Assembly: GCA_005223375.1 (NCBI GenBank)
Contig: RXOD01004112.1
Location: 1 to 28,505 of the forward strand
Source of the DNA: Amoebophrya sp. AT5.2
Taxonomy: Eukaryota; Sar; Dinophyceae; Syndiniales; Amoebophryaceae
Length of the DNA: 28,505 nt
Direction: 5' to 3'
Part shown: in pieces, positions 18,895 through 27,999 of the stretch
How positions within the stretch are numbered: the stretch's first letter is position 1
Layout: every line of letters begins with the position of its first letter
Notes under the pieces: generated by a model
Told to the model about the DNA's origin: nothing
Databases searched by the model: none
Seen by the model: only the letters and a program-made list of their open reading frames with translations
Made by a program: the position numbers and the translations under genes

Positions 18895-19861
18895 GTGAGA
18901 GCGTGATCCGATGGCTAAGTGAGACGAAACCATTCATGCGCCGGCTCTTTTTCGTCAGGCACAAAGTTGGATTTCATTTGGGCACTTGTTGGTGTTGGTC
19001 GCAATCGCCGGCTCCTTTGGGCAAACGAAGTAGAGTTTTGTGTGTTAGCGTCGCGCGAATAGAAGTTGTCGTTTATTTTTTGAAAACCTCCATTCTCGGG
19101 TCAATAAACTTGAATCATCACGGACGACCACGACTACCACTACGTGCCACCACTGCCGCAGAGGTCGGCAACCCTTCAAAAAATTGTTCCGACGGTGCAA
19201 TCCACTGGGTCCGATGATGTTATGCCATACATGAAGCCCAAAAAGACGGCTGTGTGTGTTCGAATCAGACGCGAAAGCAAGGCAGCTAAGTTGTAAACGG
19301 AACGACTATAATGACGAAGTATTAAAGCAACAAAATCGCAGCACGCGCACGCCGAACTCCAGTCCACCTAGTTCCTGCAAAATGACCGAAATTACCTCGT
19401 GCGGACAGGCACAGGTCCGCATATAGACCCAAACCAGTGATTGGTAGAGCGTCGATCTTCAGCACCATGATGAACGTACTTTAACATTATATCGCGTACG
19501 CGTACTAGTACGACTTTTATTGTTATTGTACTAGCTGAAGTTGAAGTAGATTGCTATTGCTTTTTCGGTAGGGTGTTGAGGGTCGCGTTGAAGTTGATAC
19601 TGATAGAGCAGTCGTAACGTCTACGTCGTCGTCGAAACTCAAACTTCAGCGGAAATACTTACGCTTTGCACGCACCATTCGTGCAGCGCAAGCAGTTTCA
19701 TATTCATTCTCATTCATCGATCTCTTTCAGTTTCTCTTCATCCCTCGTTCGTCAACGCTGCATCTAGCAGACGGCTACTTTGAAGTAGAACCAAGAATAA
19801 GCCGATCTGGCGGTAAAGCTAAAACATCTCTAAGTGTTTTTAACACCACGCCCTAGCCAAG
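18895..19861. other. Intergenic region with element-like terminus and palindromes
   Basis: No supported gene. TGAAGTAGATT at 19542-19552 matches 11 bases of the right terminus of the 15674-15978 element, and GAAGTAG also occurs at 19027 and 19782. Two overlapping perfect 10-bp palindromes, CGCGTACGCG (19493-19502) and GTACTAGTAC (19502-19511), lie just upstream. The stretch 19437-19475 superficially resembles a tRNA D-arm but lacks the rest of a tRNA. Confidence 0.5.
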
Positions 19862-20843
19862 ATGACGTCGATGTCAGGAGTGAGTCTCGGGGATGGCTGC
19901 AAGGAGCTCTTCACACAGATGCAACTCAAGGTGCCGCAACGTCGTGATCTCGCTTTTCTTCGATTTGGTTTTGGGTTGATTTTTATCGCCATGCACCTTC
20001 CTTGACTATCTACTAGGTAGCCCAGGCCCACCCAAGAACAAAGTGAAAGCCGAGCGCTCGCGCTGACTCCAGAATTAAAAAAAATATCACCACCACAGCA
20101 CACCCTCCGATACATCATCTACGAGATCAAGGATAAGAAGACGATTGTTCCAACGGAAGGCGGATCCGCAGACAAATCAAAATCGTACTATTCATTTGGC
20201 ATCTACTTCATTTTCATCTTGTTTGTCCGAGTAGAGTTCAGTTGACTCGAATTTGCTGACAAGGAAACCTGAAATTGTAACGGCAACAGGTACGCGGACT
20301 TTTTGGCGGCCCTCCCAGCCGGCGCGCCAAGATACTGCCTTGTTGACGTACCATTCACGGCCAAGACCGGCGCGGAGACATCGAAGATGGTCTTCGTGAT
20401 GTGGTAAGCACTTTTTCATCGCAATCCATCGCCTAGTCTGGTTTTGGTTTTTTATGGTTTTTGTTTTTCGTTACCGTTACAAGAGCGATGCAGTCACTCC
20501 TGCCGTCGGGGATCAGTTGCGTCGTGCAATTCACTCCACAGTCGGTCCTCTCAACTTCCTCTCAGGTGCCCAGAGGACTGCGGCGTGAAGGATAAGATGC
20601 TCTACGCATCGAGCAAGGACGTCATCCGCAAAGCCTTCACGGGGGTAAATTTTTGGATTGATTTTGATTTCTGTTTTGTTTCATAAACTGTTTCTTGTTG
20701 GATTTGGATTGATGATCAATGATCCACGCGTACGCCCAGGCCCAGCACCCGCTAAAACTAACTTTCTACAGATCCAGTGCGAGATCCAGGCAAACGATAA
20801 GGGTGATTTGCTGGAGGCGGACATCATTGGCAAGCTGAAGTAG
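19862..20843 (+). CDS. ADF/cofilin actin-depolymerising factor, five exons
   Basis: Exons 19862-19930, 20099-20184, 20290-20403, 20566-20644 and 20772-20843. Introns are 168, 105, 162 and 127 nt, with donors GTGCCG, GTACTA, GTAAGC and GTAAAT. The junctions give 139 residues, the normal size of a single ADF-homology domain. It binds ADP-actin and severs or depolymerises filaments in the cytoplasm. Landmarks: SGVSLGDGCKELFTQMQLK at the N-terminus, HTLRYIIYEIKDKKTIVP, YADFLAALPAGAPRYCLVDV, the long-helix sequence VKDKMLYASSKDVIRKAF and the C-terminal IQCEIQANDKGD. The N-terminal serines could be regulatory phosphorylation sites, as in other cofilins. Intron 2 begins GTACTA and carries ATCTACTTCAT at 20201-20211, an 11-base match to the element terminus at 15674. 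The start is CAAG-ATG. Confidence 0.95.
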
Positions 20844-22129
20844 AGAAGCCCACCTCGGACGCGCGGACGCGCGGACGGCGGAAAGGGAATAGCGACACCG
20901 CGGAAGAAGTAGACTTCATCCCATCGACATCGTCCACGACACGTCAATGACCGAACTGATAAGTGCAAAACGATAAAAGAAGCCGCGGGGGCACTGGAAG
21001 CACGCGCGCGAGGTTTCACGAGGTTTCAACGAAGACAGCTGCTCCTACACCGAGTGTCCAGACGACAGTCTGCGCAGTCTTCCGGAGGCGGGAAGAGGAG
21101 AAAGAGCCATATTTACACAAGAGCTCCTTGTCAATGTCATGGTCAACTCGTCAAAGTCTACAACGAACTCTAGCAAACTCTATCATTATCTTGTCAATTG
21201 TCAACTCAAATACCAGTTTTCTGAATCAACGATGTGAGAGGCCAGGTGAGTCCACAGATGTGGGAGGCGACACGAACTAGGACAGGTCGTGGCCGTGGGC
21301 GGAAAAATCTCTCTCCTCCGGTGTCGGTGTGGCGAGAATCCTAGAACTTTTTTCATCGAGAAGTAAGTGGAGGAACTCCGACGGGCACAAAAAACACCCA
21401 GCCGACTGCTCGGCGACACTCAACAGGAGTGCTGAACTTGACAAACTTGATAACCACAAGAAACGCGTGTGTACTTACTTACTGTAGATGTCAGAGGAAG
21501 ATGAAGAAGATGATAAATTGAATCAATCGCTTTCGCTAGCTTTCATCGATCTTCATCTTCATCTTCATGATGGAGACTACAGTCGTCGATGGTCGAGGAT
21601 TTCCTCAAACTTGCCTTGGTTCGACAAGGCTGTTGTCAACTTTTCCGGACAGGGGCTGCGACCCAAACGCTGGGAGTTCTGGTGGGACGTGAAATTTTCT
21701 TGAATCGGGATCCGTGTGCTTGGTTGTGAAATCCGATGTAGGCTCACTGTGTTTTTACACCGGAGGGGTCGTTGTAGCGGGCAAGCGACGAGAATATCCG
21801 TTGGTTCGTGATTCTCCTCTTCCCAGGCGAGCGTCTCCCTCGGGATCCTCGATTCGTGCCCAAGAACAAGAACGTGCTTCTTGATCACAATTTTTCAGTG
21901 TGTAGCTGATGTAATTACAAGTACCCACGAAAGGGCTATCGTAGCATACAACTACTTGTTTATACGAACTTTCGGGATCGCGTGCCGTGGTTCGTGCTTT
22001 ACCATAGTCGCATACGCATAGGCATATTACGCATACATTCGCATACTAGGCATAGGATCATACAGATACATTGTCTAGTACCAGTACACGCCACACTCGT
22101 CCTCGTCGCATTCATTGTCGTCGCACAAA
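20844..22129. other. Long intergenic region
   Basis: No convincing gene in 1.3 kb. At 20857-20877 there is a short GGACGCGC tandem just after the cofilin stop codon. GAAGTAG occurs at 20906. Near 21120-21220 the sequence is rich in TCAACTC-like repeats. A GAAGAT-rich stretch (about 21496-21513) and a CTTCAT-rich stretch (about 21550-21569) could pair; the 71-codon ORF at 21488 is built mostly on this simple sequence and is not supported. A strong donor-like AGGTGAGT occurs near 21244 without an identifiable exon. Confidence 0.5.
20857..20877. repeat. Short GGACGCGC tandem
   Basis: Two full and one partial copies of the octamer GGACGCGC, 14 bases after the cofilin stop codon. It is seen directly and of no known function. 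Confidence 0.6.
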
Positions 22130-25100
22130 ATGCGCCGCATAAACAGTGCCACGGGCGAGGAGGGGCGTATGGTCACGGAGCAGGAGCGGATCGAGGTAAT
22201 GCTTGGTCAGATGCAGGATTCCTTTGAGGGCGACGTCAAGCAGCACGTACGCAGCACGCCGGTAGGAGCAAGCAGCCCCAGCCAGCCGTCCCCGTCTCAA
22301 CCTTCATCTGCTGCAACCTCGACCGCGCAAAGGAAAAACAAAATGAATCGCACGGCCAGTGTGCGACCCTCCACAGGCGCGTCACCAGGTCGAGATTTGG
22401 AGGAAGGAGCAGGAAGTGCAGCGCTACTACGGCACGCGACGTCGAGATCGAGTGCGCCCGTAGTCACGTTCAGAGGAGCTGCGGAGCCTAGTCGTCCGTC
22501 TACTTCACGCTCAAGTACCACGCCGAGCGGATTCTATCTGTCTTCTCCTGTTCTCGGAGGTCCGTTCTCGCCTGAAAGAACTTCAACTTCTCTGGCCGCG
22601 TCGCAAAACACCATTGCCATTGCGCCTCCAGGAACAAGAAAAGTTCAGTTGCGCAGCTTCGGCGAACGCGAAGATGGCGATAGTCACCACGCCAGCAGGA
22701 GCTCCTACAGACACAGCGCGAATGCGCTGGGGCTAGGCGGAGGCACAGCCCCACCCGGCGCGAACATACGCGAGCTTTCGGGTTCGGCGTCGCCATTCGT
22801 GCACCTGCGGCCGTCGCCAATGCCCAGTCCTGGCACAAGTCCAACGAGTCCGCCCCGCTCGAGAAACGGTCTCCCTGGCTCGCGAAGTCCCGCTCTTGGA
22901 GTGCCGGCACTTTTGAGCGTAGCGACAAGTCCTGCACTGGACGATAGTGTCACTGGCGACGCCCCTCCGCAGCAGATGAAGCACGTGGCCGCAGACGAGA
23001 AGGCGGCGAAGAAAGGCCCCGTTCGAGTAGAGGTTAGCGCTCCAGGAGGAGCTCCTGAAAGCAATCCGAGCCAGCTCGAGCTCACTCTGAAGATGCAGGG
23101 AGCGGATGCGAGCAACTCGAGGCCTTTCGGAATTACGGGTCGAAGCGACAGTGCAGCTAGCAGCAGCGTCACCGCTCCTTTTGTCGGAACGAGTGCAGCG
23201 TCGTCATCAAGAACTCACCACCACCACCCGCCCCAGTACCACGCACCGTCAACAACCCATCATGCTATCGACTCGATGCTTGCCGTGGACGTCGAGGAGA
23301 CAGCGGAATTAGCTTCCGCCGCTGTAGTGGTCAAGTCCGCATCCTCCTCGTCCCACCCTCGCTTAGGTGCAACTGGGGGCGATCATCATGCAGCAGGGGG
23401 GGCGTCCTCATCACGCGGGGCATCGGACGACACAGAAACGCTCGAAATGATGCAGCTTCGCCAGGCGAGGATTGCCAACGAGCGGAGTCAGTTCTTCGGC
23501 GGCATCGTCTCCTGGATCGTGCCGGGACTGGTTGGTATCCTTACCGCCACGCTGGGCAGCTTCATTCAGGAAGCCAGCACCTTGCTTTTCACGTGGCGCC
23601 GCGGCGTGTGCGTCACCGGTATCTGGAAGAACACCTTTCAGTGCTGCGGCCACGAAGTAATCGTCGACTTTGTCTGCCGCGCGAAATTGGGCACGTCGCC
23701 GGGGGAACAACACCAGTTCAACGGCCGGCTGATGACGTGGCAGGAGATTGCGAATCACTACCAGCCGACGCTGAAGATGCCGCACACCGGGTCGTTTTCG
23801 ACCGTCACGGGCTATCTGCCGGCGTTCGACTCGTTCGGGAAGCAGTTTGGTATTGCCGACGCCGTCTGGCTGGCGTCCTCCGTTGTCCTGGCGCTAGTCG
23901 CGGCGTTGCTGTGCAAGTACCTCGCGCCAGCAGCCAGAGGCTCGGGGATTCCTGAGGTGAAGGCGATTCTCGGCGGCTTCGAGATGCCCGCCGTGCTGTC
24001 CGCGCGCACCCTTTTTGCGAAGATCATTGGGCTCACCACCGGCGTGGCAGCCGGACTCACGCTTGGAAAAGAGGGACCGTTGGTTCACGTCGCCTGCTGC
24101 CTCGCCAACCTCCTGTGCATGGGCACCGCAAGCGACACTGGAATCGCGCTCCGCATCCTCGACCGCATTCCCATCGTGAGCGCGGTCGTGGACAGAGTCA
24201 AAACGCACTACGCCAGCCCCATGCACCGCAGAGAACTCATCTCGGCGGCCACCGCCGCGGGCGTGTCCGTCGCGTTCGGCGCACCGCTCGGGGGCGTCCT
24301 GTTCAGCTTCGAGGAGGCGTCCACGTTCTTCCCGCAGAGAACGTGCGCGCGGGCGTTCTTCGCCGCCGTGATGGCCGCCCTCATGCTGATGTACCTGAAC
24401 CCAACCGGAACGCATAAACTGACCCTCTTTCAAGTGACGGATACGTGGAAGCTGGACCCGATCGAGTACGTCTTCTTCTGCCTGCTGGGCGTGGTCGGAG
24501 GCTGCGTCGGAGCGCTGTTCATCAAAGTAAACACGTGGGTAGTGAAGCTGAGGCTCAACGAATGGTGGCCAAAAAGGGTACTTTTCTTTACTCACACTCA
24601 GACTCACTTGCGATCGTAATACTTTTTCTTGGAGAGCAGCAGGCCAAGAGTAGAGTAAGGATGGCGTCGCTGGCGTCGATCTCGATTTGATATCGTATGG
24701 CTTTCCTTGCGACAAAATCACAGGTGCCTGCCGAGCTCGAGATATTTGCCATTGCCATAGTCACGGTGCTTTCCGGCGCGGGTAATCGCTTCATGTCGCC
24801 TCTCATGGTCGACGTTATCTTCCGTCTTTTCGAACCTTGCGACGATTTCGTCCACTCAACGGGCCAGACGGAGTACGTCCTTCGCCCGCGGTCGCCCGAC
24901 GAGATGTACCTCTGCCATCGGGATTCCGCCCCGGTGATCGACACGGAGATCGCGTTCCAAATGGCCGTCGCCGGACTGTTGCGCTTTCTCACCATGTGCA
25001 TCACCTTCGGCGCCGCCATTCCCGCGGGGCTCTTCGTGCCCTCTCTCTTCGTCGGCGGCGCCATCGGCCGCCTGCTTGGCTCCTTTCTCTACTGGGCCGG

Positions 25101-26541
25101 CGTCACGAATCTTCTGAACTTCGGCGACCTGCTCACGTCGCCAATCACTCCCTCCATTTACGCGATCGTGGGTGCGACCGCGGTCTTGGGCGGAGTGTGC
25201 CGAGTCACGATTTCCCTCGTCGTGATCATGTTCGAGCTGACCGGCGCGCTGCAGCACATTGTTCCGTTCATGCTGGCCGCGCAGTTTGCAAAGTGGACCG
25301 GCGATCTGTTCAACGACGGAATCTACGACAGGCACATACTGCTGAAAAGCTACCTGTACCTGCCGGAGCCGGAAGGACGGTTCACGCCGGGGTATGCGAA
25401 AGACATCGTGGACCTGGACGGAGTGCTGTGCATCTCAGTCCCTGCTGTAGTGGATATGCCAGGGGGAGCTACGAGTGCTGGTGCTGAGCGAGACTCACAA
25501 CTACCATATCAGGCGGCGTGGTCGCCGTCTCGCGGCAGAAGTATCGAAGTCGGCAGTAGGAACTTCAGCACCTCAACTCCGCGGAGCCTGGTCGGAGACG
25601 ACGGCGAGGGCGGTGATGCGCCGATCCTGGTGCTGGGGATGTTGCGCGATTTGCTCGCAGCCGACGGTCAGGAAGCGCCGTCATATGAAAATGCGCTCGA
25701 TGGAGGCCCGCACGTACGCAGCGTCAGCCGCAATACGGACGCCTCCGCCGCAGAAGAGTCGTCTGCCCCAGAGCCAGAGTCGTCGAGCAATTTCTCCCCG
25801 AGTCCAAGCAACAGTCGAGGAGAGCTTCTGCACGCCCTGGATCAGGAACAAGAACGGCATGATCAACGACGCGAACTGCAAATGCAGCAGCCCCCCGCAT
25901 CGACCCTTCGCATGCAAAGCCGGATGGGGTACCCGCTCATATCGCGCCGCTACGATGCCGCGAGCGATGCTGAGTACCACATTTTTTTGGGCTACGTGCA
26001 CGCGCGCCCGCTGCGCGAGAGGGTGCAGTTCTTGCTTGACGTGGAAGGCTGCAGCCCCGACACGCGGGTGCGCTTCCTCGAGACAGAAGACGACTTTTCC
26101 GACGTTGACGAGGCGCAGGTGAACGAAGTAGACCAGCAGGACGAGCATCCGGCCACAGTTGTAGACCTGAGCTTCCTCGTCGACCGAACAATCATCCGAG
26201 TGGCGCCGGAAACGCCGCTGCATCTGGCGCACCATGTATTCTACCGACTGGGACTCCGGTTGGTGGCGGTGGTAGACCAGGAGGGACGCTTCCTTGGGTT
26301 GATCACGAAAGCGCGGTTTGTGAACCACGTGCTCTCGCTAACCAAGAAGGCCCGGCGCCGGCTGCACCACTCGATCGCTCGCAAGTCGCTCTGCTCCCGG
26401 GTTTGCGGCGGTCGTGGCAGAAATCGGGCCGAGTCGACGAAGGCTGCGGCGGAGGGAGGCGGTTTCGTTGCGGACCTGCGAAAACCTTTACTGGAGGCGC
26501 AGTTTCAGCCGGCTGGAACAGCCCCGATTGCCAGTCGCTAG
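22130..26541 (+). CDS. CLC-family chloride/proton antiporter with CBS domains, two exons
   Basis: Exons 22130-24577 and 24724-26541; intron 24578-24723 (AGG|GTACTT...CAG), phase 0, about 1,421 residues. The frame is open from 22115, but ATG 22130 is the first start. The N-terminal 430 residues are Ser/Pro/Ala/Thr low complexity with a His-rich patch. The CLC core carries all three chloride-pathway motifs: GSGIPEV (from 604), GKEGP (646-650, gating Glu 648) and GLFVP (918-922), plus the pore Tyr 962 in YAIVGATAVLGG. FEEAS near 727-731 keeps the internal proton glutamate (E729), which predicts 2Cl-/H+ exchange rather than a plain channel. Of the C-terminal CBS pair, CBS1 (from about 1042) is split by an acidic Ser-rich insert of over 200 residues, and CBS2 is at about 1300-1360. 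An endomembrane location is likely, as for other exchanger-type CLCs, but is inferred. Confidence 0.93.
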
Positions 26542-27135
26542 TTCGCAACGCGGCTCCGGATGGCGGTCTGCGGAGTGTGCAGGGACGAGCAGAGTATCTT
26601 CCATTGCAGCGCGGCACGCAGCTGCTTCCACATTCATTTTGATTTTGGATCGCCTCGACCGGCGTCGAACAGCGAGGTCGAAAGAGAGACCAGGTTCAGC
26701 TTTTTTGCACACGACCAATTCGAATTCGGTACAACGTTTTATACACGGTTTTAGTGCATTGAATGCACTTGCACAACACAAATGATGAACACAGAGCAGG
26801 ATACATCAGCGAATTTTGATGACGCCGTCGTCGAATTTCACTATACGACCCCGAGCAGGAGCAACTGCAACCGTCACCATGCGCCTGTGTCACAGCTGCA
26901 TATAACATGTTGATGGTCGCCTATGATTCACAAGAGTTGTGTTAATATCGGTTCTACTTCTAGTCTTGGTCTTCCACTACCACTTCCTCTTCGCCTTCGG
27001 GTTCTTCCATCTTGACCTATCATCGTGCTCGTGTACTGGTGACTTCGCGTACGCATCGGTGTGGTCAGCCTCGTGTGCAAGTGTTGGTAGTCGTGGCGCT
27101 GAACGCAATCGGTCGAGCGGTTGTTCGTGTCGGAG
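26542..27135. other. Intergenic region
   Basis: No supported gene. The part after 26940 is pyrimidine-rich, with a CTACTTC at 26954, and passes into GC-rich sequence near 27060. A second frame is open from about 27066 to 27183. An upstream exon of the next gene, or a frameshift, is therefore possible, but no ATG supports it. Confidence 0.45.
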
Positions 27136-27999
27136 ATGCGCGTCGGCGTGCAGGAGCACACCGAGTACACCGGGCGACGGTTGAGCGGTAACAGCGTCCT
27201 GCCGTCGAGTTGGCTCGGGGCTCCAGCGGCGCTGCAGCACACGACCACGCAGGTGTTCGCTTCCGGTATCCCAAACCCGGAAATGCGCGACGTCACGGGA
27301 AAGGCCGCGAAGTTCTACCGGATGTTCCTGCGCAGCCAGTACCGCGCGACGTTCGCGGTGGCTGTGCGCAACGCGGTGGCGAACGGGTACCAAGGTGCCA
27401 GTCGGAAGCTCTTCCTCACGGGGCTGGGGGTGGGCGTGTGGCAGAGCGAGGCGACACCGGTAATTCTGGGCTGGATTCACGAGGCGATCGCCGACAGCAT
27501 GGCGCTCTATCGGAATTGCGGCTTGGAAGTCGTGTTCGTCGTGGGCAACGCGGACAGCGCGCGCTTGGTGCAGCCATTGGTGGAGGCGCGCATGAAAAAA
27601 GCGGTAGAAGATGCGAAAGCTGGGGCACATCGAGATGACCCGACGCAGGCGGACGTGTGCGTTGGTTTCCGGCCAGCCGGAGAGGACGAGGAGGACGGGG
27701 TTAGCGGTGACGACGGAGCAGAAATAACCCTCCTTGGCTGGGATACGGACGGGGAAGGCGGACCGGACGATGAGGAAGCGTCGAGGCCAAACGGCTCTTG
27801 GCTAATGTGGCTTTTGTTGGCCGTCTGTATTGCGGTGGTAGCGGGTTTAAGCGTCGGCATTGTCGCCTTGGTGCTCTGCTGCTGCCGCGCGGGCGACGAC
27901 AACCGGAACGCGTCAGCGGAGGTAGCTGCGGCGAGCGAGGACATAAATGAAGCCGGGTTTCTTATCTCAGATGAGAAGGTATCAACGGCGTTGGGCTGA
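27136..27999 (+). CDS. Single-pass membrane-anchored protein, possibly macrodomain-like
   Basis: ORF of 287 residues from the first ATG at 27136; an in-frame stop at 27100 lies upstream, and the frame between holds only a TTG. The N-terminal 160 residues are globular (TTQVFASGIPNPEM, KLFLTGLGVGVWQSEATPVI, GLEVVFVVGNADSARL). The pattern of a Gly-rich LTGLGxGVW loop, then a long helix, then a hydrophobic strand recalls macrodomain-type ADP-ribose folds, but I cannot confirm this, and the expected first strand may be missing. An acidic linker leads to one membrane segment (about residues 221-250: LLLAVCIAVVAGLSVGIVAL), then Cys-Cys-Cys-Arg and a short tail. No signal peptide is seen, so the bulk is probably cytosolic. 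A 43-nt GT-AG intron at 27979-28021 would change the tail and move the stop to 28085-28087. Confidence 0.6.
   Translation: MRVGVQEHTEYTGRRLSGNSVLPSSWLGAPAALQHTTTQVFASGIPNPEMRDVTGKAAKFYRMFLRSQYRATFAVAVRNAVANGYQGASRKLFLTGLGVGVWQSEATPVILGWIHEAIADSMALYRNCGLEVVFVVGNADSARLVQPLVEARMKKAVEDAKAGAHRDDPTQADVCVGFRPAGEDEEDGVSGDDGAEITLLGWDTDGEGGPDDEEASRPNGSWLMWLLLAVCIAVVAGLSVGIVALVLCCCRAGDDNRNASAEVAAASEDINEAGFLISDEKVSTALG

Noticed and set aside
19437..19475. tRNA-like stretch with TGGTAGAGCGTCGATCTTC
   Set aside because: It resembles a D-arm, but there is no T-arm or matching acceptor stem in the following sequence.
21488..21703. 71-codon acidic ORF starting MSEEDEEDD
   Set aside because: It is made largely of GAAGAT/CTTCAT simple sequence and has no neighbouring splice structure or domain.
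23894..24721. 275-codon antisense ORF opposite the CLC core
   Set aside because: The + strand encodes all the conserved CLC motifs; the antisense frame is a compositional shadow and crosses the intron.
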